Below the pieces are notes generated by a model. It was not told the DNA's origin. It did not search any database and saw only the letters and a program-made list of their open reading frames with translations. The position numbers and the translations under genes were made by a program. From NCBI GenBank assembly GCA_027475525.1, contig JAMWFC010000117.1, positions 2,342,183 through 2,406,182 of the forward strand: 64,000 nucleotides of DNA, written 5' to 3'. This DNA is from Macrolepiota albuminosa (lineage: Eukaryota; Basidiomycota; Agaricomycetes; Agaricales; Agaricaceae). Shown one piece after another: positions 1 through 9,321 of the stretch (within the stretch, counting starts at the first letter, position 1; each line of letters opens with the position of its first letter).

Positions 1-351
1 AGCGAGCACAGCGCCACGATTAGAGACTACAACTTCACCTCTGGCGCCCTCGTACTAATGCGCAACTCAAAGATCGAAGTTACCCATAACAAAAAGATGC
101 GACCTCGGTATCTGGGACCCCTAATAGTGGTTTCCCGCAATAGGGGAGGCGCCTATGTACTCTGCGAGTTGGACGGCTCAGTTTTGCATCGACCAGTAGC
201 GGCGTTTCGACTCATCCCCTACTTAGCGCGGGAACACATTCCCTTACCTTCGTCAGCGCTGGACATTGACACGGCTAAACTACGAGAACTGGAAGAAACG
301 GAGTTAGTGGATGATGACGAGACCCCTGTTGACGACGACGAAGAACAGTAA
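1..351 (+). CDS. Ty3/gypsy polyprotein, C-terminal end of integrase (cut by window edge)
   Basis: An open frame runs from base 1 to a stop at 349-351 (116 residues), so the start lies outside the window. The residues around RYLGPLIVV and GGAYVLCELDG match the small C-terminal beta-barrel region of basidiomycete Ty3/gypsy integrases, which binds DNA during insertion. After it comes a short acidic tail rich in Asp and Glu (DDDETPVDDDEEQ). The reading frame is intact and CpG-rich, unlike the decayed relative at the other end of the window, so this copy is fairly young. It belongs to the same element as the LTR at 5242-6139. The family call rests on remembered motifs, not on a search. Confidence 0.8.
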   Translation, partial: SEHSATIRDYNFTSGALVLMRNSKIEVTHNKKMRPRYLGPLIVVSRNRGGAYVLCELDGSVLHRPVAAFRLIPYLAREHIPLPSSALDIDTAKLRELEETELVDDDETPVDDDEEQ

Positions 352-498
352 ATGAAGGCGAAGGACGAGGCGCTAGGTGTTAGCGCCCCCGTTAAGTAAA
401 CTTAGGTCATGTTTCCCTTTCGGAAGGCATATTGGATGGCATAAATAGCTATGGTACAGGCGAGGACACAAAATCAACTACGGCTACTACGTTACGAG

Positions 499-2050
499 CT
501 ACGCTGAAGAAGACCGGCGACGAGAACCTCGGACTCGCTCCCTGGGCCGCCTAAAGGAGGGAGGACCGCCTGAAGGAGGAAGAGGGGCGCCTGGTGTAGG
601 CACCGGAATGCTCGAAGGCGGCGCGTTGCGAGGTACGGCGGGAGGAATGCAGGATGAAGGTACTGGAGCGCTAGGAGTTGGCGCAGGAGGAGCGCCTGGA
701 GGAGGGGCAGCGAGTTCGGAGGAAAGGTCCCACTCCTCGTAGGAGGGCTGAAGCGAGGGCGGGAAAGGAAAGACCACGCGGTCGAGGACTGCCCTACGGG
801 CACGGGACTCAACCAGGAGCGGAAGGGGAAGCCATGAAAGGCTCTTGGCAACGGCATGGAATTAGCAACCCAAGGTCAGAAGGAAAGAGCTATTGACTAA
901 CCAAACTGCCAGTCTCCCGAAGAAGGCTCGCCAAACTTGCTGCGCTAGGCGTAATAGTCGACTGCGAACACATGAGCAACAAACAAGATACGCGCTAACA
1001 GGAGGCGAACCGTGACCAGAGACTCATCCTGGTCTATCATCCATTCGGTGGAGGCGTCCAACAGGATGCGATATCGGCGCACCAGGGTCATGGTATTTCC
1101 GTTTTCATGAGGGAAACCCCCCGTAGGCATAATAGCCAGGAAGTGTTCAATACGATCCAAGATCGCGGGGCGGTGAGGAAGTTCCGGATCTGGGAGAAGT
1201 ATGGAGGGGGCTGGCATGATGAAATACTAACAAACTTAAGGGCGGCAGAGCCCATAAAATATCTCTAGCTACTTGCAGGGTCGCAGCGACTTAGGAACTT
1301 TTACATGGGCGAAACAATCACGAGGGGCCCATAAAATATCTCTAGCTACTTGCAGGGTCGCAGCAACTTAGGAACTTTTACATGGGCGAAACAATCATGG
1401 GGGGGGGGGCGACAACAACGATGCATTTAATATACGACGACATTGGAAATCAAGAATCTAAAATCTGTCAGTTCTGTGGCGCTACGGAGAAGGGAAGATC
1501 ACCTTACATAAACGACACAGGAGGCGGAAGCAAATCAAGGAGCGGGCAACAGGAGGAAACGCGTCCCTCCGTCAGAGGGGCCACGAAAGAGGCGACCACC
1601 GGTAGAAGAACGAGGAGACTGGTGAAGAAGGCGCGGTTAGACAGGAAAAGAAAGGAGTAACGGGGTAAGGACAGACGGACCAGATAGTGGCTTTCTTCCA
1701 GCAGCAGCTCAAGACGCTCTCGCGTGGAGGTGGGAGGAATTTGCTTTAATTAGCGACTGTCAGCAAAGAAGAGGGCGAAAAAGGCAGGAGCGCACCTGAA
1801 AAATGCGACTCCAGGCCTTCTCCATACCAAACTGCATCAGAGGTTTGCTATCCGACCAGATCTCACAGGCCGCACGCAGCAACTGGCAGCGACGACTTAA
1901 TTCAAGGGCGCCATCGTCCAGTTCTGGCACGCTGCCAGCAGGATAGTGGTGAAGGAAAGAGGTGACACGCTCTAGGAAAGTGGGAGGGTCCATCATGACG
2001 TGAGCACGATCACAGCGGGGAGTCCACACCAGGCCGGTCGGGCTGGTCAT
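499..2050 (-). other. Antisense open frames in the retroelement tail, set 1 (possible spliced gene)
   Basis: Three minus-strand frames lie opposite to the polyprotein: 2050-1760, 1217-945 and a Pro/Ser/Ala-rich frame at 777-499. The first two resemble each other. One reads FLERVTSFLHHYPAG then LSRRCQLLRAACEIW; the other reads ILDRIEHFLAIMPTG then LVRRYRILLDASTEW. This suggests a duplicated helical module of about 50-60 residues. The first frame may continue through a gt donor just after FQ (near 1797). I do not recognise the family and cannot prove splicing. An imperfect 77-bp tandem repeat (1251-1404) lies nearby. These frames may be the start of one antisense accessory gene or broken copies of one. 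Confidence 0.4.
1251..1404. repeat. 77-bp tandem duplication, imperfect
   Basis: Two units at 1251 and 1328 inside the retroelement tail. They differ at about three positions, all transitions, unlike the other 77-bp pairs, which look identical. This one may be a true old duplication or a join of two element copies. Confidence 0.85.
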
Positions 2051-2572
2051 CGCGAAGACTGATGAGATCCAGTTGATGCATATGCAATTTATAGGACATG
2101 GCTAGAGTTAGAATGGCGACAGCGTGGGAGGACGTTTCACAAAGAACGAGGACCCTGACGAAGATACTAGCCAATGAGAGGCGCTTGACTCATGGTTGGA
2201 CCGCGCAGAAAGGAAATCGCCATTCTAGACCTAGCGCTTATGCTCACCATCACCGAATAGCCACAAAGCGATCACTGGTTTTCTATTTCTTTATACGCGT
2301 TACTTCTTACATGGATCCGCTTATTTATTTCCAGACAGTTCCTATTTTCTACTTAGGCTGGCGCGGTAATGGCTATTGGGCCGCGCCGGCAACAGGGGTT
2401 TTTGCGCCATGATGATCTACTGAGCGTTTCCCCTTTTTACTTATTTTCTTTTGATTACTTACAAACTGACGATTTGAAGCCAAGGGAGGCGTTTATTATA
2501 GGATCACATACTACAAAGTTTGTATCAAAAAGACTAAGTCCATAAAAGTTTAAAAGCGCTAAGGGTCGGCAA

Positions 2573-5095
2573 CTACGGATCATACTCGGGAAGGGCGGGA
2601 TCGCCCAAAGGAAGCAAGTCCCCGTCCTGGATCGAGTTACTCGCTTGCCACTCAAGCGCAGCTGTAATATCGTCATGAAGCTCGAGAAGGAGGCGCTCGC
2701 GGCGAGCTAAGGTGGAAACGCGAGGACGCAGGTTGGCAAGTTCGCGACCAACGGCTTCGGTCGCATCCTCGATATGGCGGAGTTGCTGGCGAAGGTCGGC
2801 AGAAGGGCGGAGAGGGGTAACAGGATAGGAGAACTCGTCCCCGAGCCAAGGGAAGGCGTCACCAGAAACTCGCATGGCGGGAGGGGGAGTCCAAAAGGGA
2901 TCGAACTTATGGAAGGTTAGAAAAGGGGAGAAAAGGGGGAACAAACAAAAACGGACGTACCCGGACAGTTACAGGCGCACGGGGTGTCCACTCATGGCGC
3001 TCGTCGCCGGGGGACATAGCTCTGGCAGAAGAAAGATGGATGCCGTAGGGAGGCAAGTATCTCCAGCGGCGATGACGCTCACCTTCCGGCACCAGGGTTC
3101 CTTCGGATTCCGGCGCCGCAGAAGTCTCGCGACTACTAGGAAAAGAAGAGGAGCTGTGGGGAGGAGTAAGGGACGGAGTGATAGGGAGAGCAACCGGAGT
3201 GTCGCTAGCCGCAGCCGCCTCGGGGGCGGGGGTAGCGCCAGCGTCAGACATAACGACATCTTCGGCAGCAGGGATAGCCACGACGACGGGAACCGGAGTG
3301 GGGGACCTATCAGTAAAGAAGTTAGCACGCGGAGAGAAGAGAAGTTAGGGAAATGCGTACTGGTTACCACTGGGGTCACTCTGACGAGGGTTAGCGGCGA
3401 TAGGGGGAGTAAGGCGAAGCAGGAGAGCGCGTACTGCCAACAGCGCATCGGCATCAACAACGGGCTCAGCTTCATCATCATCCTCTCCCTCGGCATCCCT
3501 CTCAGTGCCTTCCCCCTCATCCGTAGAAGACTCGGTCGAAGACAAAACCACAGGCGTAGCAGGCGCTAGCTCGCGGCGCTTACCAGGGCTCTTGCCAGGA
3601 GACGCGACAACAGGCTTACGCTTTGAAAGGACGGGACGACGAGGAGAGCGAGCAAAAGGTGCCGCCACGGTAGTACCATCCTGGGTAGTCGGCAGCGCCA
3701 GGCTGGCTGCACTGATTACCGTGGGTTGGTGAGTAGCCGCCAAATCACGTTGTTGCAGCACGAAGTCCCGGGCGTTACGAACCAACACTGCGCGCTCATA
3801 GTTCCTTTGCATAATGGCGTCCCTACCACGTTCACGAGTACGAATCCCGTTGAAGGCGCAGCCTCGTTTCAACGCATCGCACCGATAGCAAGGCAGAGAC
3901 ACGGTAGGAAACCAGCAGCCCTCAGGGTCGTTCTCAGACCAACACTTGTCACACTAAGAAAGAAGTCAGCGACGGCATGAACCTCCAAAGGGGCAAAACA
4001 GTGCTTACCGCGCCAATCTTTGCCCTAAACGCGCGACGCTCCAAGGGCGCGACGGTAACCTTCTTCTTGCCGCCCAGTACTTGGACACCAGCCGGAACGC
4101 CGGTATCAATGACGGTAGTATCACGGCGAAGGCGCAAAAGGTCGCAAAGCTCCGCGTCGGTGAACATGGTCTGGTTAGGTGCCTATCGACATTAACATTT
4201 AGGCGCTAAAGTCAAGCGACAACAAGCAAAGCACTTACGACATACAAAGGGGGAACACGAGCAGGGAGATTGACCTGAAAGGGGGAGAAGTCAGAAAAAT
4301 GGAGTAAGGAAGATAGGAAAAGAACGCACGGTACGTTTGGGAGGAGAACTAGCACGAGCAGGAGGCGCGCGTTCAATAACAATGGCGAAATTACGCGGAG
4401 GACCGTGAGAAGTTGGGCGCGTCGGGCCGGGTCGTGGCTCGCTACGAGAAACAGCAATACGTTTGATGGCCGAATGGGGAGGGGCAGTACGGACGGGAGA
4501 AGCAGCGCTTGGGGCAGGGCGAGTGGAAGAAGCAGCGCCACGAAAAGGGCTGCCAAGAACGGAAGGAGGCGGAACAGAAGTCGAAGAAGGAGGGGCGGTA
4601 GGAACAGAAGGGACAGTAGAGGCCGAGGGGGCAGTAGGAAGACTGGCGACGGTGGGAGACGTAGCAACCGACTACTCAAGGATTAACAGTGGAAAAAGGG
4701 GGGAGGAGAAGGAAGGACTTACTTTGCTGACCTCGGTACTAGCCAGCAACGCGTCGATCTCGTCAGATAAGGAAGGAGCCTAGTATGGGCGCTGAACCTT
4801 AGCGCCACAACGCCAAAATCAAACTTAGAAAACTTACGAAAAGGTCCGCGAAAGGGCGCAACCAATCGGCACCCTCAAACTCACGGTACTGGGCCACGCA
4901 CCACTCGCGAACCTCGTCACCCCGCTCCCAGGAACTGTCGGAGCCGCGGACCACGAGCCAGCGCCGATAGAGTTGCATAATACCAGGGACGGTTTGTGGC
5001 GCATCGGCGGGACCGACAGACTTAGCGCGATCAAATAAATAGGAGGCCTTAGCCAGGAAATTGTGGAGAGCAGAGGCGTTGAAAGAAGTGGACAT
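2573..5095 (-). CDS. Spliced antisense accessory gene of the gypsy element, zinc-finger-like protein
   Basis: Minus-strand frames link through plausible gt/ag sites. Exon 1 starts at ATG 5093-5095 (MSTSFNASALHNFLAK) and ends near 4838 before gtaagt. A short exon follows at about 4780-4730, then a Pro/Ser/Thr-rich exon at 4679-4332, a segment from ATG about 4167 (MFTDAELCDLLRLRRD), a long segment about 3960-3345, another at 3281-2970 and a last one at 2876-2573 (RRERLLLELHDDITAALEW). The segment near 3960-3840 has cysteines spaced C-x2-C-x8-C-x8-C-x2-C-x6-C. The last three resemble half of a fungal Zn2Cys6 finger (CYRCDALKRGC). Long Ser/Pro and Asp/Glu-rich tracts follow. The gene sits wholly between the polyprotein stop and the 3' LTR and runs against the element. 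Function is unknown; exact exon joins are inferred. It could be a captured host gene or an element-encoded regulator. Confidence 0.5.
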
Positions 5096-5232
5096 ACTGG
5101 AAAGATGGGAAGGAAAACACGGGGAAGTGAAGTACGGAAAACGACTTTTATAAGGCGCCGGCGGCATTAAACGGACCGTAGCGCAGTCAAATTAACAACG
5201 GCGTTTGACTGAGGACAGTCAATTTTTCAGTT

Positions 5233-5241
5233 GGGGGGAGA
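5233..5241 (+). other. Polypurine tract of the gypsy element
   Basis: A run of G and A (ggggggaga) lies directly before the TG that opens the 3' LTR. In LTR retroelements such a tract primes plus-strand DNA synthesis. Its position between the antisense gene and the LTR fits that role and fixes the LTR start. Confidence 0.7.
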
Positions 5242-5373
5242 TGATAGGCTTCTACTCGGACTGAGCGCATCAAGGGACATTATAGGCCGACCAACACTTG
5301 ACACACTAAAGGCTCTAGCGACCAGCCTTGGGTACAGAGCAGCCCTAGCGCAGGCGCTCTATGGCAAGACTTG

Positions 5374-5527
5374 TCCATTCATCTCAATCACCAGTATCAG
5401 CCCCTCAGCGCACTCCACTCAGTTACTTTGAAGACCAAGAGGACTCAGGATCCATTCATCTCAATCACCAGTATCAGCCCCTCAGCGCACTCCACTCAGT
5501 TACTTTGAAGACCAAGAGGACTCAGGA
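5374..5527. repeat. 77-bp tandem duplication in the LTR
   Basis: Two identical adjacent units at 5374 and 5451, inside the left half of the LTR. Confidence 0.95.
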
Positions 5528-5967
5528 CTCATAGCGCTAGCATAACGGCGGGAGGGGACTCTGACCAAAACCCGATCAGTACTGGAAGGAGTTAGCAATT
5601 GGCGCTGTCAATCACCGAGGCACCTCAATCAGAAGTCTAAAAGAATCAATGACGACGAGACAGGATACACGCAGACCCGACATTTAAATCTATCAAAAGA
5701 TGGTACAATGTTTAGCGCCAGAATTAGCGCTCACGGCGTCTGTCGAGGATTCCCCGACCATACCCCGGGATGGCATGGCCAATTAAATTACATCAAAAAG
5801 TGAGCAAACTCGTACCACTTCTAAGTAGTTTTAGAGTCGCCGTTGGTCGCCGTCACCCATGTGCTGCAGGTCGCCGTTGACAGGTGGCCGTTAGCTACAG
5901 TCACGAAGAGAGGCGCTAATTGGTAGCGCCGTCAATGGACTTATTTTGGAAATAATGTAGCGCATAG

Positions 5968-5975
5968 TATAAAAA
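5968..5975 (+). promoter_or_regulatory. Putative LTR TATA box
   Basis: tataaaaa within the LTR. The diverged copy near 63640 keeps tatataa at the aligned position, so an AT-rich promoter core seems shared by the two copies. Confidence 0.5.
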
Positions 5976-6139
5976 CTAGCTACTTGCCATGTATATAACA
6001 ACGAATCGTAACCTCTTGAGCACCCAGTTACACTTAGCGTTCAAATCGCGCTAGCGTTGCCTGACTTTGCCACCAAGTTCGGCGCTAGCTTCGTCTATCT
6101 TGTCTTCGTCGTTTACGGTGCCACCTACGGGCACACTAC

Positions 6140-7412
6140 GAGTTGTGAAATGCGGAGGCCTTAACCGAACGAAGTGAGGTTGAGGCCGGGAATGAGCACT
6201 GAGTTGTGAAATGCGGAGGCCTTAACCGAACGAAGTGAGGTTGAGGCCGGGAATGAGCACTGAGTTGTGAAATGCGGAGGCCTTAACCGAACGAAGTGAG
6301 GTTGAGGCCGGGAATGAGCACTGAGTTGTGAAATGCGGAGGCCTTAACCGAACGAAGTGAGGTTGAGGCCGGGAATGAGCACTGAGTTGTGAAATGCGGA
6401 GGCCTTAACCGAACGAAGTGAGGTTGAGGCCGGGAATGAGCACTGAGTTGTGAAATGCGGAGGCCTTAACCGAACGAAGTGAGGTTGAGGCCGGGAATGA
6501 GCACTGAGTTGTGAAATGCGGAGGCCTTAACCGAACGAAGTGAGGTTGAGGCCGGGAATGAGCACTGAGTTGTGAAATGCGGAGGCCTTAACCGAACGAA
6601 GTGAGGTTGAGGCCGGGAATGAGCACTGAGTTGTGAAATGCGGAGGCCTTAACCGAACGAAGTGAGGTTGAGGCCGGGAATGAGCACTGAGTTGTGAAAT
6701 GCGGAGGCCTTAACCGAACGAAGTGAGGTTGAGGCCGGGAATGAGCACTGAGTTGTGAAATGCGGAGGCCTTAACCGAACGAAGTGAGGTTGAGGCCGGG
6801 AATGAGCACTGAGTTGTGAAATGCGGAGGCCTTAACCGAACGAAGTGAGGTTGAGGCCGGGAATGAGCACTGAGTTGTGAAATGCGGAGGCCTTAACCGA
6901 ACGAAGTGAGGTTGAGGCCGGGAATGAGCACTGAGTTGTGAAATGCGGAGGCCTTAACCGAACGAAGTGAGGTTGAGGCCGGGAATGAGCACTGAGTTGT
7001 GAAATGCGGAGGCCTTAACCGAACGAAGTGAGGTTGAGGCCGGGAATGAGCACTGAGTTGTGAAATGCGGAGGCCTTAACCGAACGAAGTGAGGTTGAGG
7101 CCGGGAATGAGCACTGAGTTGTGAAATGCGGAGGCCTTAACCGAACGAAGTGAGGTTGAGGCCGGGAATGAGCACTGAGTTGTGAAATGCGGAGGCCTTA
7201 ACCGAACGAAGTGAGGTTGAGGCCGGGAATGAGCACTGAGTTGTGAAATGCGGAGGCCTTAACCGAACGAAGTGAGGTTGAGGCCGGGTGAGGTTGAGGC
7301 CGGGAATGAGCACTGAGTTGTGAAATGCGGAGGCCTTAACCGAACGAAGTGAGGTTGAGGCCGGGAATGAGCATTGAAATGCGGAGGCCTTTGAGGTTGA
7401 GGCCGGGAATAT
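6140..7412. repeat. 61-bp hairpin-forming minisatellite, about 20 units
   Basis: The unit begins gagttgtgaaatgcggaggc and recurs every 61 bp with almost no variation up to about 7285. A broken, partly deleted end follows to about 7412. Each unit holds an imperfect inverted repeat: ggccttaacc, then gaacgaagtga, then ggttgaggcc. The array starts directly at the right end of the LTR. Near-identity of the units implies recent expansion or homogenisation. Long arrays like this are often collapsed or mis-sized in assemblies, so the true copy number is uncertain. Confidence 0.95.
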
Positions 7413-7419
7413 ACATACT

Positions 7420-7537
7420 TGGAGCCCTAACCGAACGAAGTGAGGTTAGGGTGGAGGCTTAGTTGGGGGGGGTTTGGGGGCGAAGCCCCCAACGAGCTAT
7501 GAAATTCGTGGCGAAGGCACGAATCGTAGCTCGTAAC
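7420..7537. repeat. Three further hairpins with GAA-containing loops at the array edge
   Basis: Next to the array lie ccctaacc/ggttaggg around cgaacgaagtga, then ttgggggc/gcccccaa with a three-base gaa loop, then cgagcta..attcgtg/cacgaat..tagctcg around gcgaagg. The loops share a gcgaag-like core with the array unit. They look like members of one family of GC-rich palindromic elements. Function is unknown. Confidence 0.75.
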
Positions 7538-7929
7538 AATAGAACAAGAGTGCTCCTTGCTGTTCTTATCTACTCTTCAAACTTCAGGCTTTACAAACCG
7601 ATCCTTCGATAACGGGATTGAGTTAGACTAATCGACCCTCCCCTCGATGTTATTTCCCATCAGATTCAGCCTGGTATCCTTTCCCATCAGATTCTCAGAC
7701 TCTTCTTCAGGTTCCCATTTTTCTAATGCCTTTTGAATAATTCCTAAGTGCCCACTGTTATTCTCTGTGAACGATTCAAAATGTGCACCAGGCTTGCCAG
7801 GGTCCCAAAATAACAATAGAACAAGAGTGCTCCTTGCTGTTCTTATCTACTCTTCAAACTTCAGGCTTTACAAACCGATCCTTCGATAACGGGATTGAGT
7901 TAGACTAATCGAACCTCCCCTCGATGTTA
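7534..7929. repeat. 119-bp direct repeats flanking a short open frame
   Basis: The segments 7534-7652 and 7811-7929 match except for about one base. They start taacaatagaacaagagtgc. Between them lie 158 bp that are open on the minus strand, reading WDPGKPGAHFESFTENN and continuing into the left repeat. The layout resembles a small element with terminal direct repeats or a duplication that bracketed a coding fragment. I recognise neither part. A longer plus-strand frame (7924-8106) after the second repeat has no recognised homolog and may be chance. Confidence 0.7.
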
Positions 7930-8155
7930 GCACGCTACCAATATGGTAACTCTCCTCCAAAAAAAATTAATGATAATGTCAGGGCCAATAAAGTAACAAA
8001 GGATGGAATTAAGGGAGTGAGGCAATGGCAGATTGAATGCCAACATTACAATGCTCGAGAACCAGAGTCTCAAGGTCTCAAAATAAGTCTTCCGCATGTT
8101 GATTGAGAACCTTCAGTATATCCTATCCTCAGCGAGTCATTCTTGCAGCCACGAA

Positions 8156-8915
8156 TCAGATTTCATCCGCGTTTCCTTCAACAAAATTGCCCGAAGAGTC
8201 CTTCAGGTGAGAGGTATCTGCCCACTGCACGATTACTCCAAGTCCTGTGTGATCAACATCGACGATCGTCACCGACGTATTCAAACATCGCTGAACAACC
8301 ACGCCAGGTGCACAGCTAACCTTCTTCCCATGAATCAAGCTTCTCATCAACGTCCCGATGAATCCACCGTGTGAAATAACGAGGATGTGGTAAGGAGTCG
8401 TGGATGGCAAAGAGGCGGTGCTAGTTAAAACATCCTTCAACCACCAGGTCTCGGCCCGAGCTGCGAAAAGAGCCCCTGATTCCAATTTCTCATTCACAGC
8501 TGTAGCTTGAGTTCTTGCTATCTGTGTCTTGCCTTGCAACCCACCCATGAACTAGAACAGGCTACATCAAGCAATGACTTTTTTTAACAAAATAAACGGA
8601 CGCACCCGTTCCCGCAGCTCTACTTTCTTCTGCAGCTTGACCCTTGGGTGATGTGCCAAAATTGCTTCTGCAGTCTGTGCAGATCAGTACCTTGAAAAAT
8701 CATGGCGCAGTAAATCCACGTACCTGGACTGCGCGACTAAGATCACTGGTGAATGCAATTTCAAAGGGTACCGATCGCAGCTTCTCCCCAACCATCCTTG
8801 CTTGCTCCAAGCCCACAGCATTCAATGCTGTATCTAACTGGCCTTGAATAATTCCGTCCCGATTCTCTTGCGTCTCTCCGTGTCGAACGATATAGACTCG
8901 AGCAGGGATGGGCAT
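8156..8915 (-). CDS. Histidine phosphatase superfamily protein (phosphoglycerate mutase-like)
   Basis: Three exons: 8915-8724, 8674-8606 and 8551-8156, giving 218 residues with all junctions in frame. The RHGE motif with the phospho-accepting histidine is at residues 11-14 (RHGETQENRD). The second conserved histidine is in VISHGGF near residue 141. Residues around ELRERFMGGLQGK join exons 2 and 3 and fit the family. Members remove phosphate from small molecules or sugars; the substrate cannot be read from sequence. The length and layout suit small fungal phosphatases of the YOR283W type better than glycolytic phosphoglycerate mutase. An upstream in-frame ATG (8946-8948) exists, but the chosen start puts the catalytic motif at the usual distance. 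Confidence 0.85.
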
Positions 8916-9321
8916 GTTGATAATCACTTGCAATCTCTCGTACCCCACACCACGCTTTTGATGGTTCGAATATCATATCTTGTTTGAACGTTTCGACAGC
9001 TGATCAAAGACGCCAGCGCAGGAAAGGAAACCTTTGATCGCATAACTACGCGTTAAATCTTATGTAACCATCACTGGCTCTGCAACCAACTTAAAGACAC
9101 TTCAAGCTACTCGAGGCAAGCTTCATCTTGAAGTCTCAGGCCAGCTCATACCTAAGTCAATTGTCTATATGCCCCTATTATGAAATCTATCACCAAACAT
9201 ATATTTGATACAAGTATCTTATGAACCCTGTCAGGTTGACACATAACACACAGAGTAACAGCCGAATCAAGAGTGTTATCCGTATAATCCGCAGCCTCTG
9301 GGACCGAAAGTGAAGGGAAGC
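8916..9321. other. Intergenic, no feature seen
   Basis: This 406-bp stretch lies between the phosphatase start and the DOA1 stop. It should hold the phosphatase promoter and the DOA1 3' end. I see no open frame with family resemblance and no repeat. Confidence 0.6.

Larger units (their letters stand above)
5242..6139 (+). mobile_element. 3' LTR of a Ty3/gypsy element
   Basis: The LTR begins with TG after the polypurine tract and ends near cactacg at about 6139, roughly 0.9 kb. The limits come from comparison with the reverse complement of 63474-64000, which aligns across the right half of this LTR with many transitions. A TATA box (tataaaaa) lies at 5968. A 77-bp exact tandem duplication sits at 5374-5527. 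The right boundary is set where the two copies stop matching: here the minisatellite follows, there the internal region follows. Confidence 0.8.

Noticed and set aside
492..896. Several overlapping frames on both strands near 0.5-0.9 kb
   Set aside because: The region is low-complexity GGA/TCC-rich, which opens all frames; only the minus-strand Pro-rich frame fits the antisense gene style.
1382..1660. Plus-strand frame with CQFCG, possible zinc knuckle
   Set aside because: It lies downstream of the pol stop, starts at a 77-bp repeat edge and shows no second zinc half; a chance frame is likelier.
2874..3569. 231-residue plus-strand frame
   Set aside because: It is Arg/Ser-rich, antisense to the Ser/Pro/Asp-rich accessory gene and mirrors its codon bias.
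6140..7412. CRISPR-like array
   Set aside because: Units are contiguous with no unique spacers, and the genome is eukaryotic; it is a minisatellite.
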